From contig JAEZOU010000014.1 in assembly GCA_023413895.1 (NCBI GenBank), positions 22,175 to 86,174 of the forward strand: a stretch of DNA of 64,000 nt, read 5' to 3'. The notes below the pieces were generated by a model. That model was not told where the DNA came from, searched no databases, and saw only the letters and a program-made list of their open reading frames with translations. Numbering within the stretch: the stretch's first letter is position 1; each line of letters opens with the position of its first letter. Shown piece by piece: positions 35,501-44,495 of this stretch. The translations under genes and the position numbers were made by a program. The stretch is from Bacteroidota bacterium. GTDB lineage: Bacteria; Bacteroidota; Bacteroidia; Bacteroidales; WCHB1-69.

Positions 35501-37325
35501 CGTTAGAGATGTAAAGAATCAATTCTTTGTCTAATTCACGAATAACTACATCTGGAGCATCAGGACCATCCAATACTTTGAAACAATTTTCGAAAAGTGC
35601 TTGACATTTATCGTCAGCAATCTTCAATAACTCAACAGAAGCCCAAGCACCACCTTGAGAAGCGCGTGCCCATGGAATACCTACTGTAATATAGTTAACA
35701 GCACCAGCTTCCAATGTGAAAGGACCAGCAGATTGCATAAAACGACGGTCACCAGGAGCATTATTTTCATTTGCTTCAGTCCAACCACCATCTGTAGTAT
35801 AGTTAGGATCAACACCTTTAGTACCCCAATTACAAGGGTCAGTCAAACCTGGGAACATGAAATCACATTCAGGACCTTGGGTTTGAGATTGGTGAGCATT
35901 TTTACCATATCTCATTTTGGTACCATCACCCCAAATACCTTGCAACATATAGTAATATTCGAATGCAACGCTAGGGTCACCAATTACAGAGTTATCGTTA
36001 TTATGGTAAACGAAACGGCGCATACCGAAACGTTCGTTATCAACGATTCCATCACCGAAATTCACACCATTAATAGCCATTTGGTCGTTTTCGAATGAGC
36101 TATTAAGATATCTATCACAATAACCAGGGAATGAAGCTGAATCAACAAAGAATTTTGGATTATCTCTACCATCAGGATCAATATATGGTCCTTGGAAGAA
36201 ATCAACACCAACTGCAGGTGGTTGAGATCCATAGTGTTGTGTCAAACCAGTACCATCAACATCTCTACCATTGTAGCAGTAACCTAAACCACGAGCAACA
36301 TCACAACCTACCATATCATCTTCTGCAAATCCCAAATCTGGGTCAACCCACTGTGAGAAGTAACAGTTAGTAAGTTTAAAGGTAGAACGGTTTACAATTT
36401 CGTAAGAGTAGAAAGTCATATTATTGATTTCGTCATTTGTAGCAAATGCGAAAGCTTGTCCACGGATTTCCAAACCGATTGGGTCACCTTGAGTTTCAGT
36501 GTGAGGACCACCTTTATCGTTGAACACCCAGAAAAGAGTTTCGTCACCTTTCAAAACGTGGTCAGCTAAGATCATTTTATTATCAATACCTGATCTTTCT
36601 TTGAACCAAGTTCTTTCAGGAGCCCATGGCAATCTATCTTGAGCAGCCAATTCAATATTAGCAGTAGTCCAAGGGCAATATTCATTATCTAAATCGTAGT
36701 ATGGATAGTCACCACCTTCAGGAGTATAAAGTAAGTTTCCGTCCACATCATTATAAGGTGCGCAATACAAAGAGTAATCGTCACCAAAAATTTCACTTGG
36801 ATTAGCAACCTCTTTCCAGTTAGAGATACTAGCTGGCATAACGTAAGTAGGGTCATTAGTCAAGTGAGCAGCAATGTGAGCTTCTACCTCAGCACGAGTA
36901 ACTTTATAGTGTTTGTCGTAGTAACTACATACATTTTGTAATGTTGAAGCTCCATCAACGGTAAGAGGGCCTGTCCAAAAGTCATCACCAACTTGACGGA
37001 AACGAACAGCAGCCAAACGCAACTGACCAGAAACGTCACGACCCCCAATCCAAAGGGCAGCGGCAAACATTGAAGTTTTACCTGAACCTCTAGGAACCTC
37101 ATACTGTGCGATTTCTTTAAACCACATAGTACCATTTGTTTCCACGTAGGCTCTTACGTTATTAATTGTAAGCTCATTTGAGTTTGTGGCAGGCAAACAA
37201 GTTGCAGACTCATCCTTTTGCATCGGAGCATGCACTGTGCCAACCCATTTTCTTGCGTAAGTAGCATTTGCTGCTACCAACACAAAAAGAGTCAATAAAA
37301 CTATAATTTTGCTTCTTTTATTCAT
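32580..37325 (-). CDS. Very large secreted surface protein with a T9SS-like C-terminus
   Basis: The 1581-residue product has a signal peptide (ending NATYA). It then carries a conserved N-terminal block (NVRAYVETNGTMWF, SMFAAALWIGGRDVSGQLRL) that I recall from large hypothetical proteins of Bacteroidota. No enzymatic domain was recognised. Short beta-rich stretches, many Asp/Asn/Tyr/Trp residues and fibronectin-like KTYYFMVIAYAYNNYQTYSI segments suggest a chain of beta domains. The C-terminus has VPNPYYGYSTYES, ITNLPEKCDISIYTVSGVLV and AGGMYIIHV, resembling a T9SS sorting domain. It then runs on to an unusual end, FFCAMRPTDLNAF, past the normal final strand. It is flanked by the TonB receptor (20 bases upstream) and the PorV-like gene. 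Confidence 0.75.
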   Translation of the reverse strand: MNKRSKIIVLLTLFVLVAANATYARKWVGTVHAPMQKDESATCLPATNSNELTINNVRAYVETNGTMWFKEIAQYEVPRGSGKTSMFAAALWIGGRDVSGQLRLAAVRFRQVGDDFWTGPLTVDGASTLQNVCSYYDKHYKVTRAEVEAHIAAHLTNDPTYVMPASISNWKEVANPSEIFGDDYSLYCAPYNDVDGNLLYTPEGGDYPYYDLDNEYCPWTTANIELAAQDRLPWAPERTWFKERSGIDNKMILADHVLKGDETLFWVFNDKGGPHTETQGDPIGLEIRGQAFAFATNDEINNMTFYSYEIVNRSTFKLTNCYFSQWVDPDLGFAEDDMVGCDVARGLGYCYNGRDVDGTGLTQHYGSQPPAVGVDFFQGPYIDPDGRDNPKFFVDSASFPGYCDRYLNSSFENDQMAINGVNFGDGIVDNERFGMRRFVYHNNDNSVIGDPSVAFEYYYMLQGIWGDGTKMRYGKNAHQSQTQGPECDFMFPGLTDPCNWGTKGVDPNYTTDGGWTEANENNAPGDRRFMQSAGPFTLEAGAVNYITVGIPWARASQGGAWASVELLKIADDKCQALFENCFKVLDGPDAPDVVIRELDKELILYISNDDPLSNNFNETYEEEDAQIPESRTDEELVIVQDSIVTPDSVYYYDRVESQLNVVEYDRKYRFEGYKIYQLKNNSVSVADLDDLDKARLVAQCDIENYDENGNPIGQLVNWVYNDALGTSVATEMVNGANNGLFHSLKITQDQFATGSNTLVNYKTYYFMVIAYAYNNYQTYSIDPDVPNGLVGQKTVYLAGRKAAGGTAIAAHSAIPHPALSHNTGTTLRAEYGTQPMITRIEGQGNGGNYLDLTDESIKEILTYGKVNSITYKNNAGPLSIKVIDPLKLQPFDYKIRFVDAAADVTDSTTWVLEFGEDVADEDIVALGYKDSLGNALRAIPSDKSITQRNEQLFLPLGISVSIENYDFQVHQTEMKTYLDSAVQGYDYQNKLKFAQVDFLGSEIVFEDENHPWLGGLQDTEGEYPSNWIRAGQQSAGAWEEATDVQDGVEDEYIKWRVEDFFVETPKGSLNDSWKSRAWKDPLGQFEGAIDGTWSPYVLSSPYDGGPQAKYVVPDEPDFANGAISYDEPLPAYFTHKLTLYTNSYCPGYNQTMTNLYSVDVVLTPNEPELWTRCIVLEACEDNALSIGGAYKQEPRKSPSVDKNGNPDGSGTTGMGWFPGYAINVETGERLNIMFSENSADTANNGDDMLFNPTDVYAYSPEGEEINEATYNSYRDLYMAYGLPEFKATLAWGGRHYIYIVGSSGNTSANYYKLAPSAVHRNWDDDGIDRTANGVHHGGGGFMDGNNVWQNSYYDCGSYDECRWLVGKFSQFTGIDNINDAKRKLWKMQLFNNVMWTSIAMPQQFQSDYWMSSKATIKLRVSRPYMRFNSRYFNEAQAEADADYATAYAANNGYPLYSFTTKNIAPVTNDVTTHETVLDNINIVPNPYYGYSTYESTALETYVKITNLPEKCDISIYTVSGVLVRKLTKGDAESTYVTWDLKNSADIPIAGGMYIIHVKADGIGERTLKFFCAMRPTDLNAF

Positions 37326-37345
37326 ATCTTTTTTTTTTATTTACA

Positions 37346-40300
37346 TTAGAAACCAAATTGAACACCTAAGCTAACGCGAGTTGGCAAGCTATAGTTGTAA
37401 GGACTTTGCATAACCATTTTGTAATAGTCGATGTAGCCCGGAACATAAACTTGTTGATTGATATTTTGTTGATATTGAGCAGCTGATAAATAACCGTCAT
37501 CTTCTGGATTTCCGGTGTAAGTATAAACGCTAAGTACGTTTTTGAAGTTGAAAAGATTCATAACATCAAGATATACCATAATGCTACCTGGTTTCATTTT
37601 GCGTTTTTCACCTTCTGTTTTAGGTTTTGCAGCTAGGTTAAGAATCCATGATTTGTAAATGCGAAGGTCACATTGGAAAATCCAAGGTTTGTTAGAACCA
37701 TTAATAGATCCTGACAATTGAGATTTACCAACACCTGCAATTGTAGAGAATGGAACACTTGAACGAGAATAAGGCATACCTGATGCAGCTGAGAAACGAA
37801 TAGAAGCACCTGCATTTTGGAACCAATTGATAGATTTTTTCTTACCAGTTTTCTTGCTTACCCATTCGCTAACTACTTTTGAATCATCTTCAAAGTCGAA
37901 AGATAAGTCTGCGGTAATTCTATGTCTTTGGTCGAATTCCAAGTTTGTCAAAGTTCTTAAGTTTGGTTGACCAGAAGCGATGATTGCCAAGTTAGAACCT
38001 GCTGAAGAACCTGTTCCTTTTGCAAATTGGATAGTATAAGAAGCACGAAGGTTAACAAATTTCTTTGCTCTCAAGTTGAAACCTAAAGTAAAACCTTGTA
38101 CTGTACCGAAGTCGATATTATCATATGAATAATATGTGCTAGGATATGCACCTGTATAACGATATGATTGGATTTGGTCACGTTTTTCAGAATAGTAAGC
38201 AGCGATACTAATAGCAGCATTGTTACCCACTTTTTGACGGAAACCTAATTCATAGTCAATACTTCTTTGTGGTTTCAAGTTAGGATTACTTACTTGGTTG
38301 CCTGCACTAGAACCAAATTTTTCAATGAATAAGTAACTAATTGGATCTAATTGCAAGTTAGAAGGACGATAAGTAATAATGTTATAGTGAGCATAGAACA
38401 ATGAGTTGTCTGATACTGGGAATGAGAAAGAGATACGTGGCATTACTGACCATTGTGGTTTATAATCTTCAAATGCTTTACCACTTACTTTAGAGATATT
38501 GCTTGGATCGAAAGCTTCTTTAAGGATTGGACCACCATTAGCACCTAACATAGTTGTTGGGTCAGTAACCTCTTGTCCTAAAGCATTGTACCAAGTTGTA
38601 CCGCTACGGTAACCAATAATGTTTTGAGTAGATGGGTCTAAAGTAGAACCTTTTTGATCAACATAAACTACCCAATCACCTTCTGCATTAGGAACGATTT
38701 TGTCTCCAAAAGCACCATTCAAAGAACTTACAGTATGAGCTTCACGGAAAAGGAATGGGTCTGATAATACTTGTTGGTTAGCATCGAAACGGTCAACGCG
38801 TAAACCTACGTTGAACAACATACTCTTGATAGAGAATTTATCTTGAATATACATTGCTAAATATACAGGTTCGTATGCACCAATTTCATATCTTCTATCT
38901 ACAACTTGATTTCCTTCATCATCATAAATAATGTTTCCATTATTGTCTGTTCTTGCAACACCATCAAAGAAATCAGAGATATTTGTTTTGTTACGATTAA
39001 TGCTGCTACCGGTGTAGTCATATCCATAATAACTTACAAGTGGTCCACTAATACCTACCAATAACTCATCAGCTGAGAACATATTCAAATCGAATGTAGA
39101 TGGATCATAACTATCAATATCCAACCAATCGCTTCCATTAGGATCTAAACCTAAAGCAATACGAAGGTTTCTATCGAAATTAGTTTGAGAATTCAAATCC
39201 ACCAATTGATTATAAGTAATTGTATCTTCAGAAAGATAGATAGGATTGTTAACATCTAATTGTAACATGTGAGAGTTTTGTTTTGCTCTCATCAAAGTCC
39301 ACAAAGAGTAAGGAGAGATACCCCAAGCGCGGTAGGTTAATTTTTCAAATTCAAAACCTAATTTCAACTCATGGTTACCCAAACTCATAGAAAGGCTTGC
39401 TTTTGCACCAATACTTTGCGTTGAAGATTTGCTATAGCTTGACATTACAGTACCTGGCATATAGAACATTCCATAAACAGTAGATGGAGAAGAACCATTC
39501 AACAATGAACCAAATTGTTGATACAACTCGTAATTGTAAGGAATATTTGATCCATACAAATCGTAGAAGAATTCCGGGGTATAATTATCCACAAAATTTT
39601 GTGTGTACCAAGCTAAATCAGGGTTAGAAGAGGTAGATGGATCGAAAGTAATAATTGAATCATAAACAGAAGACAAAACGTTTACGTCATAAATCACAAT
39701 ACCATCAGGATCTGTAAGAGATTCTACTGGTAAATACATTTTTGCTTTTTTTGTTGTATATCTACCAATGTGACCATAATTAAAGAAATTATCTTTATGT
39801 CTTTCATCTTCACTCACACCATTATTTAATGTATAATTTATATTAATATCGTACATTAAGTTTTTAAGCAAAGAGGTATCACCAGCGGTAGCAGTTTTTA
39901 CTCTATGATTAATACGAGCATTCAAACGAAGTGTAGAGGCTGTTGAAATGGGGTGATTTGCACTATTGAACAAAGCTGAAGCTTGACCACCACTACTATG
40001 ACCTTTATCATATTGGTAAGAAGCACCAATAGAGATTTTCATATTATTTTTAGGTTTTCCATTAGCATCTTTACCGCCTGCAAGGAAGTCTAACTTACCT
40101 TGAACAACATAACCCCAAGAAGCTACATTTTCGCGAACTCTTTTTCTGTAGAAGTTTGTACCATCGTTGGTTAAGTATTCTGCATTATTATAAGTTGCAC
40201 CCAATTGTAATTGGTCATAACGAAGAGGATTTTTTGTCAAAGACTCAATCAAATCATCGTTTGCAACCCAAAGACCGCCTCTTGCTGGAGCGCCTTCTTG

Positions 40301-41131
40301 GCTATAATTACCTTCTGCAACAAGAAGGAAACCAACTCTTGCAGGATCGGTTTCATTTTTACTTCTCATAATAGGACCTGAGAGAGAAACAGCTGCCAAG
40401 AAATTGTTATAACCATCTAAAGATCCGCTAACCTCAGCAGAACCATGATACTCTCTTGATACACCTTTAGTGGTAATTACAGTAAAAGAGGTACCATCAC
40501 CATATTCAGCTGGGATACCACCTTGGATAAGTTCAGCGCCTTCAATAGCTTGCATAGAAACACTTGAACCACCACGAACGCGCACACCATCGATAATCAT
40601 TTGTTGACCATCAGGACGGTTACCACGAACGGCAGAAATACTACCATCAACACTAGATACACCTGAGAGGTTTGCCAATGCTGCTGAAATAGAACGACCC
40701 GCTTGTTTACGTACATCAGCTCCTGAAATTACGTCTGAAGATTTTGTGTTATCCGCATCAAAAATTGGTGCTTCATACACAATCTCTACAGTTTCAAGAA
40801 CTGTGGAAGAACAATCCAATGTAAAGTCAATAAACTTTGTTTCTGAACCTCCAATTGGAATTCCACTTTGTTTTTGGGAAGCAAGACACAAACCGGAACC
40901 TCCGGCAACAATGTCATAAGTTCCTGCTGAAACACCAAAAATTTGGTATTCCCCCTTGTCATCGGTGTAGGCTCCGTTCACAACACGATCTTCGGACTTC
41001 AAAACAACCATTACTCCAGAATTTGGAACTCCTTTGGCGTTTTTCACACTTCCTTTAATAGTGCTCTGAGAATAAGCAACACTACCGAAAAGGATAATTA
41101 CACTAAGTGTAAAGAGTAACTTTTTAATCAT
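37346..41131 (-). CDS. TonB-dependent receptor with carboxypeptidase-like N-terminal domain
   Basis: The 1261-residue protein has a signal peptide (ending GSVAYSQ). A carboxypeptidase-regulatory-like domain follows (about 24-110, STIKGSVKNAKGVPNSGVMV), then a plug domain (about 130-240, RSISAALANLSGVSSVDGSI, IDGVRVRGG, GGIPAEYGD). The rest is a long outer-membrane beta-barrel ending VSLGVQFGF. It lacks a SusD-like neighbour, so it is not a standard SusCD glycan importer. It is first in the operon with the 1581-residue protein and the PorV-like barrel. The substrate is unknown; the trio may form one surface complex. Confidence 0.88.
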   Translation of the reverse strand: MIKKLLFTLSVIILFGSVAYSQSTIKGSVKNAKGVPNSGVMVVLKSEDRVVNGAYTDDKGEYQIFGVSAGTYDIVAGGSGLCLASQKQSGIPIGGSETKFIDFTLDCSSTVLETVEIVYEAPIFDADNTKSSDVISGADVRKQAGRSISAALANLSGVSSVDGSISAVRGNRPDGQQMIIDGVRVRGGSSVSMQAIEGAELIQGGIPAEYGDGTSFTVITTKGVSREYHGSAEVSGSLDGYNNFLAAVSLSGPIMRSKNETDPARVGFLLVAEGNYSQEGAPARGGLWVANDDLIESLTKNPLRYDQLQLGATYNNAEYLTNDGTNFYRKRVRENVASWGYVVQGKLDFLAGGKDANGKPKNNMKISIGASYQYDKGHSSGGQASALFNSANHPISTASTLRLNARINHRVKTATAGDTSLLKNLMYDININYTLNNGVSEDERHKDNFFNYGHIGRYTTKKAKMYLPVESLTDPDGIVIYDVNVLSSVYDSIITFDPSTSSNPDLAWYTQNFVDNYTPEFFYDLYGSNIPYNYELYQQFGSLLNGSSPSTVYGMFYMPGTVMSSYSKSSTQSIGAKASLSMSLGNHELKLGFEFEKLTYRAWGISPYSLWTLMRAKQNSHMLQLDVNNPIYLSEDTITYNQLVDLNSQTNFDRNLRIALGLDPNGSDWLDIDSYDPSTFDLNMFSADELLVGISGPLVSYYGYDYTGSSINRNKTNISDFFDGVARTDNNGNIIYDDEGNQVVDRRYEIGAYEPVYLAMYIQDKFSIKSMLFNVGLRVDRFDANQQVLSDPFLFREAHTVSSLNGAFGDKIVPNAEGDWVVYVDQKGSTLDPSTQNIIGYRSGTTWYNALGQEVTDPTTMLGANGGPILKEAFDPSNISKVSGKAFEDYKPQWSVMPRISFSFPVSDNSLFYAHYNIITYRPSNLQLDPISYLFIEKFGSSAGNQVSNPNLKPQRSIDYELGFRQKVGNNAAISIAAYYSEKRDQIQSYRYTGAYPSTYYSYDNIDFGTVQGFTLGFNLRAKKFVNLRASYTIQFAKGTGSSAGSNLAIIASGQPNLRTLTNLEFDQRHRITADLSFDFEDDSKVVSEWVSKKTGKKKSINWFQNAGASIRFSAASGMPYSRSSVPFSTIAGVGKSQLSGSINGSNKPWIFQCDLRIYKSWILNLAAKPKTEGEKRKMKPGSIMVYLDVMNLFNFKNVLSVYTYTGNPEDDGYLSAAQYQQNINQQVYVPGYIDYYKMVMQSPYNYSLPTRVSLGVQFGF

Positions 41132-41193
41132 AGCCTTTTTTTTATATTAAACTTAAATTTCGCTTTTTTTCAAGGTGGTAAAAGTACAAAAAA

Positions 41194-41213
41194 TATCCAC
41201 TATAAAGTGGGTA
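41194..41213. promoter_or_regulatory. Inverted repeat upstream of the TonB receptor gene
   Basis: TATCCACT and AGTGGGTA flank a four-base centre (ATAA), giving an 8-bp dyad with one G-T pair. It lies 63 bases upstream of the receptor start, next to a degenerate -7-like TACTTTTA (minus strand, about 41179-41186). It may be an operator or chance. Confidence 0.3.
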
Positions 41214-41248
41214 TTTTGTTCATATTGTTAATAAATAATGTTAAGATA

Positions 41249-41668
41249 CTAAAAATCAGGACGTTTCAATATTTCTGAATAAATTATTCCTCGTTTAATT
41301 TCCTCTTCATCAAAATTCAATTCAACATTTGTAAACTCCTCATCTTCTGATAGTTCAATTTTATTTTCTGTTGTAGGAATCCTGTTTTTTGCTCCTAAAT
41401 TATCTTCATAACTAAAATGCCTTGCAACAGTATTGTTTTCTGAATGAAGAGGATTTACGGAAGTTTTAGAGATTTTTTGCCGCAAATTTTGATAGGATTC
41501 TTCCTCCAAAGTTTCAATTTCTTCGGAAAAATTTTCTTCTATTTCCTCATCTTCAATTGCTTCTGATTGTTGCTTTGCACGTGCTACCGCTTTCTTTTTT
41601 TCTTCCTTGTAAGATTTATAAACAGAGAATAAAATTATTAATATAGCAATTAAAACTTCTATATTCAT
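41249..41668 (-). CDS. Small membrane-anchored acidic protein
   Basis: The 139-residue protein starts with one hydrophobic segment (residues 3-18, IEVLIAILIILFSVYK), then a basic KEEKKKAVARAK patch and a long Glu/Asp-rich tail with no recognised domain. It is probably an inner-membrane protein with its acidic tail in the cytoplasm. Its start overlaps the exonuclease gene by four bases, so it is the last gene of the PASTA operon. I do not recognise the family. Confidence 0.65.
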   Translation of the reverse strand: MNIEVLIAILIILFSVYKSYKEEKKKAVARAKQQSEAIEDEEIEENFSEEIETLEEESYQNLRQKISKTSVNPLHSENNTVARHFSYEDNLGAKNRIPTTENKIELSEDEEFTNVELNFDEEEIKRGIIYSEILKRPDF

Positions 41669-42516
41669 TTGTTAAATTTGTTTTGTAATTTTTCAAAATT
41701 TACCTCATCCATAATCTGCGTAATCACTTTTTTGGTGTTATACGGGAAGTCAGCTTTCATCATCCAATCGTAATAAGCGGGTTCTTTAAAAAAGATTTCA
41801 CGCACATTTTGACCCTTATATTTTCCAAAATTGAAAACTTCTTGGTCTTTGTCATTAAAAATGATATGATTTGCCAAATCTACATTCCGATGGTCGGAGG
41901 AGAAATGGCTTAGCATATTAACATCGTTTTCAAAAATAATCTCCCTACCAGACTTGGCATCTTTATAAGTTGCTCCTTCATACATTTTAATTTGACTTTT
42001 GAACACCTCGTATGTTGCTCTTGTATCGGCAGATGCTTGGTGAGCATCCTCTAAATTTGCGTGACAATAATACTTGTAAGCGGCAACCAATGTACGAGGC
42101 TCCATCTTATGAAAAATGTTCTGAACATCAATAAACTTTCTGTTTCGCAAATCAAAGTCGATACCTGCACGGAAAAATTCTTCTACAAGTAAAGGAAGGT
42201 CAAATTTATTGGAATTAAAACCCGCCATATCAGAATCTCCAATAAATTGAAGAATTTCTTGTGCTTTTTCTCCAAAAGTGGGCTTATCTTTTACATCTTC
42301 GTTTGTAATATTATGGACTGCAATACAAACATCTGGAATTATAATCTGATTACCAAATTGATCTTTCCCAGGATTAAGCAACATTGTCAATTCCTGCTCT
42401 GTTCCATCTGGAAATACTTTTAGCATAGCAATTTCCACAATTCTATCTTTACCAACATTAAGACCTGTTGTTTCTAAATCAAAAAACAACAATGGCTTTT
42501 TCAAATTTATATTCAT
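41665..42516 (-). CDS. DnaQ-like 3'-5' exonuclease with ExoX-like C-terminal domain
   Basis: The 283-residue protein has an N-terminal DEDDh exonuclease domain. Exo I is LLFFDLETTGLNVGKDRIVE, Exo II lies in MAGFNSNKFDLPLLVE, and Exo III is HQASADTRATYEVF with the catalytic His and Asp. The C-terminal 60 residues (FNFGKYKGQNVREIFFKEPA) form a small domain I associate with ExoX-like and DUF3820 proteins. It is likely cytoplasmic and acts on DNA or RNA ends. It lies three bases after the T9SS protein gene. Confidence 0.88.
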   Translation of the reverse strand: MNINLKKPLLFFDLETTGLNVGKDRIVEIAMLKVFPDGTEQELTMLLNPGKDQFGNQIIIPDVCIAVHNITNEDVKDKPTFGEKAQEILQFIGDSDMAGFNSNKFDLPLLVEEFFRAGIDFDLRNRKFIDVQNIFHKMEPRTLVAAYKYYCHANLEDAHQASADTRATYEVFKSQIKMYEGATYKDAKSGREIIFENDVNMLSHFSSDHRNVDLANHIIFNDKDQEVFNFGKYKGQNVREIFFKEPAYYDWMMKADFPYNTKKVITQIMDEVNFEKLQNKFNK

Positions 42517-42519
42517 AGA

Positions 42520-44469
42520 TTAATATTTTACGATTTTCAATGTTTTTTGTCTTCTATTATCTGCTATTTTTAATAAATATACTCCTTTGGGATAATCACT
42601 CAAATTTAAAGAAAAATGAGGTTGGTCAGTTCGACCCAAGAGCAGTTTTTTCCCACTAATATCAAAGAGTGTATAAGTTGCTGAAAGATATGATTCGCTA
42701 GTTACACTTACATTTAGTGTAGAGTGTGTAGGATTTGGATACACAGACACAAAAACATCCTTTGTAACATCATCAATATCAACAGGTTCTATATATCCTC
42801 CCACCACAGCTCTCACCATCGGTGAACCTTTGATGAATGGTTCTTCCCAATCTGTCATCACCTTATAAAAGAAATGCCCGCGCGCGTCAGTATTTTGGTC
42901 AAAACCAATATTTAACTGTACATTATGGTTTTGATAAAAGCCCACATAAAAAGTATCGCCAACCGCAATTGGTTCATCAAGAAAATAGGTAATAAAGTCG
43001 TAATAATCTTGATTATGCATAGGTTGCTGTGCTTGTTGTTCATAAATTATTTGACCAGGTTTTCCATTAGCATCATTCCAGACCATCAGCGTAAAAGGGG
43101 CGAAATTCTCATCATTTTTGACAGCATTAAACCAAATTTTTACAGCACGCAATGTATCGGGGTGAGAAGTCACAAAACGAACAGCTAAGTAAGTTGCTGG
43201 TGTTTGCATTGTTGAATAGATGGAGTAACCTGCCTCTGCTGTTCCATCATCATAGGCAAAATAATTTTCAAAAGATTGATAATGTACAATCGTGTCATTA
43301 TTTTTCATTATATCGCCTGCATTACCATCTACTTCGTATACATGAATTACTGTAAAATGTGCACTTTCAGTTCCATCGGGAGCTATTGTAAAATTTATAG
43401 AGGGTTCAACTTGCAATGCTGCCGATTGAAGGCCGTTATCATAATAGGGTGCAATATTTTCGTTACTTGATGGATGATTATAAATCACATTTTGGTCATT
43501 TTTAATGACTGAATAGGTATATTTACTATTTTTAGTTACTTGAGAAAGGTTTGCCATCTTATTTTCAAAATTTTCCTTTAAATAAGAGGATTGAAAATGA
43601 GACCAAGGCATTGTATAATAGGTGTGTAAAAACGTTGTAGTAGGAGTTACAAAAGCAATATCATCAGGATATTTATCTTCACAAGTTCTATTTTTATTTA
43701 GACGCATATAATCGATGTGCCATTGGTCGCAATTACCATCCCAACCTTGTACACCATTTCCTTCTAAACTTGCATAATTTCTAAAACGGAATCGAAAGTT
43801 ATTCGACAAATAATTAGGATCTATAATTGGAATTAAAACCTGTTTAAAATAGGTAAGATGATTAGGATCCTCTTCTATCCATTCATCAACACTTTCACCT
43901 TCTGTACTCCACACTTCACTCCAAACCATAGCAGTATCTTGCAAATACCCAAACTCTAAAATTAATTTATCGTATCTTTCGGGTTGATTTCCAATTCTTT
44001 CCCACTGTACGTATGGGTAAGTTGTAGAAGCACCGCCTGGTTGATAATAGAAACTGAAATAGAGAGAATCTGCGGGAGAGCAAGAGCCTAAGAGAAAGGG
44101 TTGCGATGTTAACGTATCAGCAGAAAAATTATCTGAGGATGCGTGCACATAAATTTCACCATTTTCATCTAAAGCATCAAGGGTTATAGCACCGATAGTT
44201 GGCGGTATTACGGGATAGGTATTATTTACATAAGCCTGTCTATCAGCAAAATACTTAGGATTTGGGAAACCACAATAGTTTGAAAAATCTTCATAAAAAG
44301 GCAAAGAGACGGGTGAAACCTCATCCTTAACTCCATTATCTTTCAACAACAAAGCTTCTTTTTGAATTTTCACATCTCTCTGCAAACCTGTCAAACGCTC
44401 TTGAGCCTGAACAGATATAGCAGTAGAAAAAATAAAAGTTGTAAGAAGCAGAAAAAATTTTTTATTCAT
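42520..44469 (-). CDS. Secreted protein with T9SS type A sorting domain
   Basis: The 649-residue protein has a signal peptide (ending ISVQAQ) and a beta-rich body without a recognised catalytic motif. Segments such as LPFYEDFSNYCGFPNPKYFA and DQWHIDYMRLNKNRTCEDKY recall concanavalin-like jelly-roll modules in T9SS cargo. The C-terminal 75 residues (VYPNPTHSTLNVSV through LKIVKY) are a type A sorting domain, so surface display or release is expected. It lies between a PASTA protein and an exonuclease, a mix of functions that does not reveal its job. Confidence 0.8.
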   Translation of the reverse strand: MNKKFFLLLTTFIFSTAISVQAQERLTGLQRDVKIQKEALLLKDNGVKDEVSPVSLPFYEDFSNYCGFPNPKYFADRQAYVNNTYPVIPPTIGAITLDALDENGEIYVHASSDNFSADTLTSQPFLLGSCSPADSLYFSFYYQPGGASTTYPYVQWERIGNQPERYDKLILEFGYLQDTAMVWSEVWSTEGESVDEWIEEDPNHLTYFKQVLIPIIDPNYLSNNFRFRFRNYASLEGNGVQGWDGNCDQWHIDYMRLNKNRTCEDKYPDDIAFVTPTTTFLHTYYTMPWSHFQSSYLKENFENKMANLSQVTKNSKYTYSVIKNDQNVIYNHPSSNENIAPYYDNGLQSAALQVEPSINFTIAPDGTESAHFTVIHVYEVDGNAGDIMKNNDTIVHYQSFENYFAYDDGTAEAGYSIYSTMQTPATYLAVRFVTSHPDTLRAVKIWFNAVKNDENFAPFTLMVWNDANGKPGQIIYEQQAQQPMHNQDYYDFITYFLDEPIAVGDTFYVGFYQNHNVQLNIGFDQNTDARGHFFYKVMTDWEEPFIKGSPMVRAVVGGYIEPVDIDDVTKDVFVSVYPNPTHSTLNVSVTSESYLSATYTLFDISGKKLLLGRTDQPHFSLNLSDYPKGVYLLKIADNRRQKTLKIVKY

Positions 44470-44495
44470 TATTATAATTGATTTCTTGGTATTAA

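Noticed and set aside
35655..36098. A 147-codon plus-strand open frame inside the 1581-residue protein gene
   Set aside because: It is antisense to a clearly conserved reading frame, with low-complexity Thr/Ser/Ile-rich content.
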